This document shows positions 34,660 to 46,287 of a stretch of DNA of 64,000 nt, in pieces (positions within the stretch are counted from its first letter, which is position 1; every line of letters begins with the position of its first letter). Both the position numbers and the translations under genes were made by a program. Source of the DNA: Ananas comosus (taxonomy: Eukaryota; Streptophyta; Magnoliopsida; Poales; Bromeliaceae); NCBI RefSeq assembly GCF_001540865.1, contig NC_033629.1, positions 6,140,033-6,204,032 of the forward strand. The letters are read 5' to 3'. A model generated the notes under the pieces. It was not told where the DNA came from, searched no databases, and saw nothing but the letters and a program-made list of their open reading frames with translations.

Positions 34660-35600
34660 CGGCTTCGATCGTTTTTGACGTACCCCGAACATACGCCACA
34701 GCGTCTATGGCATCAAACTCAATCTTGAACTGACGGCGGAGCAGCCCGTGCCCTCTGGCAGAAGCATCCTTTGCACCAATGCATTCCTAACCACGCGTCC
34801 CCACCGCAATTCACATGTCTCCCATTTCCACTACACCGGTCTCTGCACCACAAAGTGCGAGGCCCGCTCGCAGAAGTACGACCTCGCAAGTTCACCCCTC
34901 TCTGCCCGCTCCATCTGCCCTCCACCACTTCCTGGTTGGCAACATAGTATTCAAGCTGTCACAACGCGGCTGGCGGCGGAACCCCACAAGATCTTCCCAC
35001 CACGGCCTTGGCCGAAACACCAGGGAGTCCCCGACGACAATCTTCCGGTGACTTCTTAAAGGTCCCCATCTCTCAATCTGTGCGATCCCCCCCGGTCCAC
35101 TTGGGACGTGTACAGGAACTGCGACACATTGCAGGAAACGTCATGCACCGTGATAATTCCTGCGTGCGCCCCTGGGCTATCAGCATTGTGTTTAGCTCCG
35201 GAAACACGTCTTAGCCGAAGCAGCCGGCAAATAACACTGCGTGGGCCAAATCATTATCTCGACAGGATCCTGGAAACCACGTGCCACCTCTTCTCCATCC
35301 GTCGCCCTCCCGGATCTGCTCAGCGCAATTCATTTGAACTGCGATGGATTGAGGGTATACTGCAATAGACCTCCGCCGTTTCAGGTGGCGAGAGAGAGCA
35401 CCACGACACGGCAGCGAACTCGGACCAGTGCAGGAGCCGGAGCAAGAATCCGGGGCCGAGGGACACTGCCTCTTCGCGCGTGCCCGCTCGGAAGTAGTAA
35501 CACGGGACCCAGCGTGGAGCCATCTTTCTGGCTCAGCGAAGCCTCCACAGCGCATTGCACGCGCTACGGCTCCTATCCCCATCGGCTAGGGTAGGGTTCC
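34660..35600. other. GC-rich island of unknown nature
   Basis: About 940 bp of GC-rich, gene-like composition between AT-rich flanks. Open frames of 60-123 codons occur on both strands but none shows a domain I recognise, and no start and splice pattern is convincing. On the - strand a CT-rich leader-like tract (about 35600-35650) precedes it, which would suit a 5' exon. It may be a decayed or poorly sequenced gene fragment, or a captured one. Confidence 0.35.
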
Positions 35601-36057
35601 ACACCAGGACGAGAGAGAGACGAGACGAAAGAGAGCAAAAGAAGGAAGAAAAGGATAGATGAAAAAAGTAAGACGTAATGGCGAGATTCATCACGTTTAT
35701 AGAGATCGAGTGTCCATATTCCACATCTGCCCAGCACCAATAATCACAAGCTCCACTAAAGACGTCAAAACTACACTGAACGGGAGTTTCTACCGAACGA
35801 TACTTTGATGGTAACATACCGTTAATGACAACCAATAAAAATACCACGCAATCTAATTTCACGCTTTTAACTAGTGTTCTGTTCCATAACAACCTAGTAC
35901 AAAAGTTTTAATACACGTCCGAATGCATCCCATGATTTATTATATAAATAATATATACTATTATTTAAAATCAACTACCTAATTACATAAATAATTTAAT
36001 TCTTGAACAAATTAAGTATATATATATATATATAATATATATATACTATAGTAATAT

Positions 36058-36519
36058 CTCGGCTGGTTACTCCTATGTAACATGGGACCTCCATGCTACC
36101 TAATTGTTTCAATGATCCCTTTCCAATCGATGCCTGCGCCCCGTTAGACTCGATCTACCTATTGAAATATTTGAAAATTACAATTCAACTTTTCGACATC
36201 ATCCGGCTAGTGATTCAATAAGTGTTTCAAAATTGCCAATTTTAATGTGATATAATAGCGTTTGTAATTAACAGTGTAAAACAATTCTCAAATTTGAAAA
36301 TTTTGTTTAGAAAATTCTTTTCATATTTAGAGTAAGATCAAATCTCTGATCTTAAATCAATCTTTATCATCATTGTTATAAATTTTTCTGTTTCAGCCGT
36401 TCATTAAAGCGACTCATTGATAGATAATGAACCCGAAAAATTATGAAATTTATTTCTAAAACTTCAATAGGTAAATCAAAGCTAAACAGAGCGATCGTTC
36501 ATTTGGAGCGTCGCAATTG
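36058..36519. repeat. Palindromic MITE (type M1), degraded
   Basis: Left terminal sequence TCGGCTGGTTACTCCTATG and internal blocks (CCGTTAGACTCGATCTAC, GTAAGATCAAATCTCTGATC, TTCAGCCGTTCATT) match the M1 elements at 52432, 58668 and 59241. It lies against a (TA)n tract, as they do. Confidence 0.65.
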
Positions 36520-36962
36520 TAGTGTCCTGGTGCCTTCCTGTTGCGAAATTCAGCATCTGAGCTTGTCGACACGTGGAGGGTCGAGACAAGTCGAGTTTGC
36601 GCGAATTGGCGCAAAACGGACTCCACCGCGCGAAACGAGAGGAGCTCTAACACTAGAAATCGCAAAGTGCACGATTCAGTGTTGAGTACCGTACCTGAGA
36701 CGCAGTAGCCGGTACCCCTGTGATGAAGAGATGGAAGCTCTCGTATTTGCGCATATTGATGCTGAGTACGGTACCTTTGTAATACGCGATACCTTGACCT
36801 GAGTAGCCGTACTGCATCGGCGAGTACTGGTATGAGTGCCACAACAGCGTTAGAGGCCAATACCGGTAACCATGTTACGTACCCCAGCTTCCTTTGATGG
36901 TGGGTATTGTGTTTCTTTTGTTGGTGTAATAGTATCACCTATCCACCCCTTCAACTATTACC
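36520..36962. repeat. LTR-like fragment with GGTACC/ACCGGT motifs
   Basis: Repeated CCGGTACC, GTACGGTACC and TACCGGTAA motifs around 36685-36870 resemble the U3 arrays of LTRs A3 and C1. The fragment runs into the N gap. Orientation is uncertain. Confidence 0.4.
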
Positions 36963-36987
36963 NNNNNNNNNNNNNNNNNNNNNNNNN
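36963..36987. other. Assembly gap (25 N)
   Basis: Run of N. Sequence on its right is indel-dense relative to its homologues, unlike sequence further left. Confidence 0.99.
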
Positions 36988-37435
36988 TAGTTGCGATCGC
37001 GACGGACTGGATATGAAGCTAAGTAATTTCGTTTCTCCGATTTGGTTTTCCGATTCACGACGAATATCCACCCATCATCGGATTCAACTACAAAACCACA
37101 TAGTATTTCTTTATGGTAAATCGATCAAACCCTTTTTTCTCGACAACGCTGCATCAGAACTCAAATCCTGTCTAGTTGCATTGGTTCAAATAGCTGACCG
37201 GTAGAAACGGAGCTATGTGACTGATATGACGGAGTCGATAGCGCCAGAAGCATTATCCGTGGGTATCTCGAAAACCGGAGTTACTATTCATTAAGTGAAA
37301 ATCTAAAAGTCGGCCGTTCTTTCATTTTAGCTCATTTTGCCCGAAAACTTGACGATGTGCTTATGTAATTAGTATATACACACTACACATCTCAAAGAGA
37401 GTTTAGCTGCACTGTCAAAAATCTCAGTCTTAGCA
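36988..37435 (-). repeat. 5'-terminal part of a family B LTR (second copy of the B2 left LTR end)
   Basis: Matches 30780-31260 and 43740-44194, with many single-base indels. The terminus is blurred (TGCTAAGACTGAG for TGTAAGGCTGAG). Unlike 31260, it is followed by a proper polypurine tract, so this is the copy that truly borders the B2 interior. Confidence 0.75.
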
Positions 37436-39777
37436 TTCATACCCCCTTTAAAAGAAGTTTTCGTCCTCGAAACTTGACACGTACCCACTTGTAGGCGAAT
37501 CTCTGACATTGCTTCCACCAACGCTGGTACACCTTTGGATAGTGCGGTCCGTCACAATTCCTAGGAATTGGACAGATCAACCTCAGAAAAGGGGGAATGG
37601 ACTGCGGTTTCCAAGAAAAGACGATGGGAACGTACCAATTCAAAGCCTTGCGGACCATAAGCACACCGGGATCAACACCTCCTGTAACTTGGTTTCAAAG
37701 CTCACCGAGCTCGACCCGCTCGCTAAGTTCACGAGAAAATCACGATTGCCACACACCAAAATGGAGTCTAATTTACCTAAGATCGGAGCAATATTTCGAC
37801 TAGCCAAAATATCACTGTTGTCAACCACAGCGAAACGAATTGTTCTCCTAAAACTCAGTTGGTAGAACAGCCTCGGACTATAGTCTCCACTAACGATTCA
37901 CGCAACTGCGAAGTCAAGTCCAATCACGGAAAGCCCTTTGACATTCGATATCTTAGGTCCACAACCTCTACTTTACCTGACGAACAGGTCGAAGGCTGAC
38001 AATACTAATTGAGCTCGCACTTCGGCTTGTCTCAATTAAACTGGTTCGGCACTAAACCAATAAACTCGCATGCAGTCCAAAATTGGGTGACAGGATTGCC
38101 AATCGCACCTATCGGATACATCCATCGTGAGTCAAACCTGTCTTACGAACCCTTCGCTGCCGTCCTACAAGCGGACTAGCGATCGGGTGTTTCGAGCAGA
38201 CACATATAATGTTTTCATGTAGACCTTGGCGCACCTGTTCACGATTAATTCGGATAAGATACATTTTCAAGGTCGCACAATTAGGCCGATACAATCTTAC
38301 ACTAATATCACTTACGGTGACAATTAAGCCAAAACTAGGTCAATGTCGGACTCAACCAAAAATTCTTTGACCTGGCAAGCAACAGATCGAAATTACTAAC
38401 AACAACCTTTTAGCTAATGGGAGCACAACAAAACTTATGACCCCAGACTCGAAGCCAGAGTCAGAACCACTTGCCAGTGATGAATAAATCAATCTGCGGC
38501 AACTGCCAGAGAATCCAAGCGCCCACTACGTGGTCAAAGTATGACCGATACCCAACCTCTCACAAGACTATCTACGTGAGGAAAGAAATACGACCAATCC
38601 ATAGTCCCAAACAGGAAGGCAAATAATTTGTTAATCTTTCGACAAGCACCTTTGTCTGCCAGCCAATGTAACTTATCAAAAGATGGAAGCGAACTATCGA
38701 ATGATCACTACCAACAACGAGTTGGAAGTGTGCACGTCGAAGATCAAAACACTGATTTCTCATCATCTGAACACGAGTTTCACATACCTATTACTATCGA
38801 AAATCTCAACTTTCAAGTCGAACATTCGAACTAGAGCCGACAGTAACAACTCACTGGAGTCGTAAAGCTTTCAAATCCGAAGCTACTAGCAGATACTAAG
38901 CTGGAGATGGCGAACAGTACCAACTGAGGCTGCTTAGAAAATGGTTTCTCTAACAATGTTTCGCCCACCATAACGAGCTATAATCAAGCTCCGAGACTTC
39001 GACAATTACCTGGGTCCTCGAATCAGGTATGACCTTACAACCACATACTACCACAACACACAAATTGAGAGTGTCTAGAATAATCGCTCGATGTATGCAT
39101 CAACAAGGACTGACCCAAAACTGCTGTTCATTCCGACTGTAGTAGGAGGAAATGAGACGATGGTAAAGGTCAAAGCCACGAACCGTCTGATTCCACAGTC
39201 AGCATCAAGGAGGATAGGTAGCTCACAAAACCTACCCAAGTCTGCGGAACAACACTAAAATGCAGTCGCCTAAAGGACCGCCAATCCAACATGGGCTAAT
39301 ACCTAGTAGCCCCATAAATCACGACCCTTAACAGATCTCATGTGTTCTCGTAAGACACTCGCAGTAGACTCAAACTGTGTCCTAAGTTAGGAAAGTAGCC
39401 GGGCATCACGGCATAGAATAATTGCCTCATGCTCGATGAAATCGGTACTGCTTCAGAGCCCACCTGACAGGGGGGCACAACTGGGGGAACGTTAGCCCAC
39501 CCAAAAACCCTCGATGTTTCGAAAAAGACACCGCCGACTACTCCGACTTATGACACTAGCTCTACTTGTGCGAAAAACCGAAGTACATAGAAGTAACCCT
39601 GCACTCGAGTTTACACAAAACTCGAATAAATCGGGACACCAAGCCAAAGCCCGAACTCAGTGACTATTACCATAGTTTCCTACTAGGTAACCTACCAATG
39701 GTTCAGGTTTCATTTATTTTCAAACAACCTGTGAATGGTGTTGTGGTTGTAACCTTTGCATCTGATACACTTTAATC
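37436..39777 (-). other. B2 internal region: polypurine tract, noncoding body, primer site
   Basis: On the - strand the purine-rich AAAGGGGGTATGAA and TTTCGAGGACGAAAAC lie at 37436-37475. A degraded primer site (TGTATCAGATGC for TGGTATCAGAGC) lies at 39759-39770, eight bases from the 5' LTR. The 2.3 kb between has no frame over about 75 codons with a recognisable gag, protease, RT or integrase motif, even when frameshifts are allowed. An autonomous element would need about 5 kb. Sequence quality appears poor here. Confidence 0.6.
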
Positions 39778-42700
39778 TGTCACGCCCGGGGTCCCCTTTC
39801 AGTTTAAAAGTAGCGGAAAAAGGTTGAAACAGTTTTTTTTCTTTTTTTTTGAAAAACTTGGACCCAGGAGATATGCCAGATCCGCCCAAAAATACAGGAG
39901 ATCATGTTCCACGGACAGATGTTCCCCTGTATTTGCACGGGGTCGCACCAAGCTACAAGAGTACAGACCAGGATACAACCGGCACCTAGATGATATAGAT
40001 AACTATACATTCATACGTTCACCATTCAATCACAGTTTTACATCAATGTTTAAACAGAGAATCCACGAAAATCCTTTTGAAAACTGTTGCCTACACGGAA
40101 CCTTTATATCGTTAAAAACGTACCACGAGGGGTAGAAATATTTTATTTTACAATTCAGAAATCCAACATTTTCAATTTGTAAATAAATACGAACCACATA
40201 ACCAACTAAACATATAAACAATCGACGCAAATAAGTAAGTCGAGTTAAGAACTAAACAGGAACAACCTGGGTTCGGAAGCTCTTCGACCACTACGAACGT
40301 ACAATCAGTATCGTCCCATACTAATCGCCTGCGATACCTGAAAAATAGTGGGCGAGGTGAGAACATGTAACTAATGTCTCCCCTCCAGTGTGGTACCGCA
40401 GCCGAAGAAAGCGAGAGTACTACACCGTGATCAAGAGAGGCTAAACAAACAGTACGAGTCAGTAGAAAATACGAGTAGCAATAATAATGAATGAAAGGAG
40501 ACATATATATGAATTAGAAAGTACAACTACCGCTACTGTAATGAACAACGAGTACGTAGGATTTCATCGAAAATAACTCGACCTAATAAACGAAATAAAT
40601 CATGAACAAGAACATATAGTAGACCAATGACAATGTAACGAAAGCACTGAAGATATAAAGTGACATGCTACGTATAGTTATATGCGTTCAACGGACAAGT
40701 GTTCCAAAGTACCCCAATCTAGATACCGCCGATGTCGGTCTAGACCTTCAGGCAAAAGCAACTACCTGGCTGCACCTGGGCATGTACCCTAGACAAAGAG
40801 AACACCGCTTGGAGCTCACGGGCTCTGGCTAGTGAATGCGACCACTTTTTTCTTCCGAAAAAGAACGACCTCCTGCGGGGAATCAACGCTGCTAGGTGTA
40901 ACGTGAAATGCACTTCGAGCATGTGGCGATCAATGGCGGATATGATCATAGCAACCGTCGAGACAGCGACAATCATCTGCCTCTGGGCATTAGCCGAACC
41001 GGTAGGTCATCAAGCATAAGTGGACGACCGAGATAGGTCAATGTACGGAAGAGAACGACGGACCAACTAGTCATGATGCAAACAGAGAGAACCCGACAAC
41101 AGGTCACAGTATAGTAAAACATGAATGCCATCTACTCTACCCTTATACAGGATACTACACATAGAACAACAGGCAGAGTAAATAAAGAAGTATGTAAATC
41201 ATGCTTGGATGTCAATAAATGTCAACTGAACGCAAGAACCGACGATAGGTCACAAGAGTTGTATTCGATATAGTGGCCAGAGCTACCGTTAGCACCAGCG
41301 ACAACCTTACCCCTCAGGAGTTCACCGACCTCATAGGCATCAAACGACGAGTCCAATTGATCGATCGATAAAGGTCACAGTGCTATCAGCGAAACCGATC
41401 TACAGGTTACAAATGTGAAGTTACGAGAACTACCAATCAAGATCACCGAAACAAAGTGCGAGAACCGTGACCATCAGGTCATCGACGAAGTACAGAAGCC
41501 GACAATCAGGTCGTGAAATCACGTTATGGATAAATTTTACTACTACTTACACATGATACCAAGCATAGAAAATATGAGGTGGAGTACAGCAGCAACAATA
41601 GGGATGCAAGCTCAATATATGATGTGATAATAACAACAAAAGAACAGGGATAGAAAATGTCACGAGCGTGCACACATGTACGACTTCGGATCGATAGTAC
41701 CCACCTGTACAAATGCTGCGCCTGTCTCCTGATGCGAAAAGAACGTCAACGGATAAGGAAGGTCCACCGGATTAGAGTCTAACCCATAAATAGTAAATAC
41801 GGGAGTACAAAATCCCACACTAACCCACGAATATCGGTTTCCAAAACCGATCGCCGTAATACGTCGGAAATCCCGTAATCGCAGGACTCCGCCGGGACCC
41901 AAACTGTCCGGAACATGTACGATCGAGTACGAGTTCACTGCTGCAGCTAACATAAATAATCGTGCATCATGGCAGCGACACAACTCTCACGTCGAACAAT
42001 TTATCGGTCGAATAATCGTTTCGATTCGAGTTCCCGAAGTGTCTAATTCGACACCGGAACCTACTGTCGTCACCCGTCATTTTTGAACTCTCGAGAATAA
42101 CGCGATGTGACTAGCCACAAGGCTCAGCGACTACATAACTGATCCCGAGGGCACCATCGGGATAAAACCGAACTAAGATCGCGTTCGTCGAACGAATTTC
42201 GCGCGCGAAAGCCCCGAAAAAGGCTTTTCGATCTCGCGCTGTTGGTTGGGCCTTGGACGTCAGTCCAGAGGTTACCCTCAGCAATTTACTCGCTGTCCAC
42301 AGCGACCGGGTCGAAGTTATTTTGCGCAAGAAAGACATCAAGAACCCTAAAATCTATATTTTATGTGATTTCCGACAGTTTTATGGCCCGATCTTGCGAT
42401 ACGAGGTTCGCTGGGGTCAACCGTCGCACTCGCTGATAGGTTTTCAGCTGCGGGGAGACCGTGCTCACCATTCGGAGCACATTCGGCGATGCGGGTGCGC
42501 GCACAAGCGACCGAAGGTCAGCGAAGCCAGCGCGCACCGCAGGAAGATCGCGGTTGCCCGAGAACAAGGCATCGCAGGGCTCGACGGAAAGTTGAGCACG
42601 ATGTTCAGCACGGACTAAGGAATCATCGTGCTCTCTTCCAGGTTCAAAAGACCATTCGGATTGCCGAAATAGTTACCGGAAAGTGGAAAGCAGTGCTGGA

Positions 42701-44194
42701 ATGCATTAAGTGGACACTCACAGTGAGGGGGAACTAGGAGTTGGCCGCCGGCGGTATTCCGGCAGGCGGTCCGGCGAGGAGGGTGCACCAGGTGGCGGGC
42801 TCCGGGCACCCACGTCAGGCGCGCAGGGGCCGGAGGTGCGCGGCGGCCATTACGGAGGCGCAACTCCTTGCGGTAGGTGCTTTCCAATAGTTGCCGGGGC
42901 GAGCGCGACGGCCGGGGCTGGTCGGGCGGTGGGGACGATGCGGGGTCGAGGGTGGCGAGCTTGCGTCGGCGGGTGGCCGGCGATGCCCGGGAGTGAAGGC
43001 GGCCGCGTTCGGCCCGTACAGCACAAGGCGGCGGCAGGGGGCTCCTGCGGCGGCCGGCGGCGCTCAAGGGTGCCGGGGTCGGGCGCGGTGGTCGCCGGAC
43101 GGTCGGCGGAGACTCCGCGGCCGTCGGGAACCGGGCGGCAGGGCTCACACACCCGAGCACCAGCTTCGCCTGGGTGGTGTCCCTGGGGCGTGGCGGCTAC
43201 GGCGGCATCCGGCGGCTCCCGCGGCGGTGGGGGGCGGCGGGTGACGGTGCCGCGGGGGTGCTGGGTCGGGGCTCACCTCACCGAGGCCTAGCCGGCTCAG
43301 GATGGTGCTGGAACTTCTTCGGCCAAGGTGGAGGGAGAGGGAGGAAGGTTGGAGCTTGGGAAAGCCTTTTCGGGCGACGCGGCGATGCGGCTGCCGGCCG
43401 CCGGGGTGCAAGCACGGCGTGGGCAGGGGGCCTCCTAGGCGGCTGGTGCACAGGGAGGGCTAGGGTTGGCGGATTAGGGTCAGGGTTCCATTGTGAACCC
43501 TAATCCTAAATATATATACACATGTGCATTTTGCACTTTAGCCCTCCGTAACCTAATATTTCCGACCAAGTCCCTGTCCACAGGTAAAATACGCGCGCAG
43601 GACCCTCAGTATTAGAAATCTCGCAATTCGATCCATAAAATGTTAGGTTTCTCGCGATAAATTTCAAATTGCATTTTGACCCCTTTGCGTTCAATTCACG
43701 ATTCCCGCCAATCCGTCCATCGGTTTATCGATCGGATTGCGCCAGCGCGATCGGCACGACTAGTGTATCGAATCTAGTATTTTGTTTCATCCGATTTGGT
43801 TTCCGATTCACGACGAAACCCACCCTCATCGGATTCAACTACAAAACCACATATATTTCTATATGTAAACCGATCAAACCCCTTTTTCTCGACAACCGTG
43901 CATCAGAACTCAAATCCGTCAGTGCCATTGGTTCCAAAACAGCTGAACCGGTCGAAACGAGCTATTGGACTAATATGAACGGAGTCCGATACGCGCCATA
44001 AGCCAACTCTACTCCGTGGCTTCTCCGGAAAATCGGAGTTACTATTCACTTAAGTGAAAACTAAAAGTCGCGTATCTTCTCCATTTTAGCTCATTTTCGC
44101 CCGAAACTTGACGAGTGTTTATGTAATTAAATTACACACATAAACATCATCAACAGAGAGTTTAGTAGCACTGTCAAAAATCTCAGTCCTTACA
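39778..44194 (-). repeat. Right (5') LTR of B2, indel-rich
   Basis: Collinear with 26927-31260 but with a small insertion or deletion every 10-30 bases and fewer substitutions. It includes the dyad array (41000-41515) and the GC-rich segment (42720-43480). It ends TTACA at 44194 and is followed by TSD ATATG and the C1 continuation. Confidence 0.88.
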
Positions 44195-45531
44195 ATATGA
44201 TTTTTATGCATTGTAGGGTGAAATAAGAGCATGTCGATATGTGTTATTGCATGTTGTGAGTACAAATGCATGTGAGAGATTGTAAACTAGTGAGAACTTA
44301 TAAAACCCTATGTATGCATGAATGATGACAAGAACCTAGAAAAGGCAAAGGATTTAGTGACATTGAGAACAAATGACATTATGACATAAATATAGAGAGT
44401 GGCATTAGATAGTCAAGTTAATGTTAGTGTACAAGTGTGGCATTAACAAGTACAATAAATGCAAGAATATGAGATACTCGAGGTGTGGTGTGAGTAAAGA
44501 ACATGTAGTGTAAATGACACTATGAGAGTTAGAGAATGCAAGTAAAAATGAGATAGTAGACATTATGACACAACAACCTTATAGTTAAGGGACATATGAA
44601 CATTGCATCCTTATAATTAAGGATTGAACTTGGCATCCTTATAGTTAAGGATTGGATCATACTCGCCTGTAAGTCCTTGCTTGAGGGTGGTAGCTCCCCC
44701 TCAAGCGATGTGCTCCGGATTTGTCATCACTGGTTTGGTGCTGTTCCCCAGAGGACGGTCCCGTCGGGTCGTAGTAGTCTCCCCGATGTTTGGGATTGTG
44801 TGTTGGTGAGTTGTAGGCAAACCCCCGGATTAGCCAAGAGATTGGGTAATGGAAATACGATATTGCATTCATCATGAGCATTCTATTTGAGCATAGCATT
44901 GATTATATTGTTCAGGCATATTAGCTGCATTTGTTTAGTTGGTTACTATCTATCTATTCTTCTATTATGCCTGATTTAGACCTAGTGGGAAAGTTGGCGA
45001 GGTCGGCGGCCGAACCCACCGAAAACTTTGTTGTAGTTCTCACCCACTATTTTCCACAGAGCCGGGACCGAGTGAGCCGGCCGACAATTGCGGTAAAGAT
45101 ATCGCGCCATAGTTAGAGACCACCCGAGCTGGTTTTGGTTTAGTTGCATTCCCTTTATGTATCATCCTTTGTACTTGATGATTAAAGATGTATTAAAAAT
45201 GTTTAAATGATGTTAAATATAAAGATTTATTTTGGAAATATGTTATGTAAAAAGAAATGATGCAAAGAATGTAAAAGAATTTACAAAAGTTGAATGCATG
45301 TATGTGGTTAAAAGTTAATCATATTACTTGTATGATGTTTAGTTTAGTACTTTCACTTTGGCTATTGCTTGCCCTCGTGCAAGCCAATTATGTATGTTTC
45401 CGCATGTGCAAATTTCTCTACTTGATTTGTACTTGTTGTTGAGCCTTGGGTGGACAGAGGAGTTGCTGTCCATTCGGCGTCTGTTCGACGTGCCCGAACC
45501 AACCAAATAGGATTGGGCTCGGGGCGTGACA
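44195..45531 (+). repeat. C1 solo LTR, segment 3
   Basis: Continues C1 exactly where B2 interrupted it, collinear with the inverse of 13820-15200 in C2 (CTAGTGGGAAAGTTGGCGAGG and TTCTCACCC blocks near 44980-45050). It ends GGGGCGTGACA at 45531, followed by the second copy of TSD GGTTG. Confidence 0.85.
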
Positions 45532-46287
45532 GGTTGGGTGTGCCAACCCGTGAGCCCAGCGGCCTAGGTTGGGTCATATGCAGGTAGAGTGGCAGTGGGC
45601 ATGGGCCTGAGGTCTGCGGACCAATAGGGCAGTTTCCAGATTGGGTATCTTTGGACTTGTCGTCCGGTTGACGTATACATACAGTAGCAGTTGTATTGCA
45701 TTTATACTTCCTGTTCATATATCATCATTGCTACTGTATTTCACTTACCCCTACTGTTGTTTATCCTCCTTGACTGGTGAGTATCCCTCGCCCTCGTCGG
45801 CTTACGATATCGACTGGGAAGGAAGACATGTTTACATGTTCTCACCCCCCACCCCCATTACAGGTGACGTCGCGGGTCCTAGTGGGACGGTTCGTGAGGA
45901 GCGAGTCTAGCGATCGTTAGAGCCACCGTCCCGTCATTTGGTTTAATTTCTCAAACTCTGGTTTCCTTCAATAAATTAGACAATTTATATGGTTCAGCAT
46001 TTAATATATTTGAATATTTGGGATTTCAGTGTGTTTTATGAAGGTAATAACGCATTTGGATTTTCATGAAATGAAAATAGTTTTCTACCTCTCGTGGTAG
46101 CGTATTTTAAAAGAAAAGATTTCCGTGTGGAAACAGTTTTCAAAAGAGTTTTCTCATGATTTTCTTGACTTAGTATTTCAAAACAAGTTTCCGGATAGAA
46201 AATATTTTAACTGATAGTTGTGGTTTTATGATTAAGACTCTGAATATGAAAATGTTGGTGAATAGTGTATGAATGTATGATTGTTTA
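45532..46287 (+). repeat. B1 solo LTR, segment 2
   Basis: Resumes family B sequence (CCGTGAGCCCAGCGG, GTCCGGTTGACG landmarks match 27770-27915 inversely) and runs to GTTTA at 46283-46287, where D1 inserted. No gene. Confidence 0.85.

Larger units (their letters stand above)
31261..36962. other. 5.7 kb of non-element sequence after the B2 left LTR
   Basis: Begins exactly at the LTR terminus with no polypurine tract. It is mostly AT-rich (31261-34640, 35640-36050) with (TA)n tracts, a GC-rich island (34660-35600), a MITE copy and an LTR-like fragment. I recognise no gene. Fragments of an LTR B end reappear right after the N gap, so this block is probably the flank of another genomic locus joined in through the repeat. 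Confidence 0.5.
26927..44194 (-). mobile_element. Family B element B2: giant LTRs, no recognisable gag-pol (LARD-like)
   Basis: Bounded by TSD ATATG at 26922-26926 and 44195-44199, with family B LTRs at both ends and C1 sequence continuing outside. The internal side of the right LTR carries a degraded tRNA-Met primer site. A polypurine tract with GAGGACGAAA lies at about 37436-37465. Between them no gag, protease, RT or integrase motif is visible. The interval also holds 5.7 kb (31261-36962) and an N gap that do not fit the element; see the separate entries. Confidence 0.75.
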
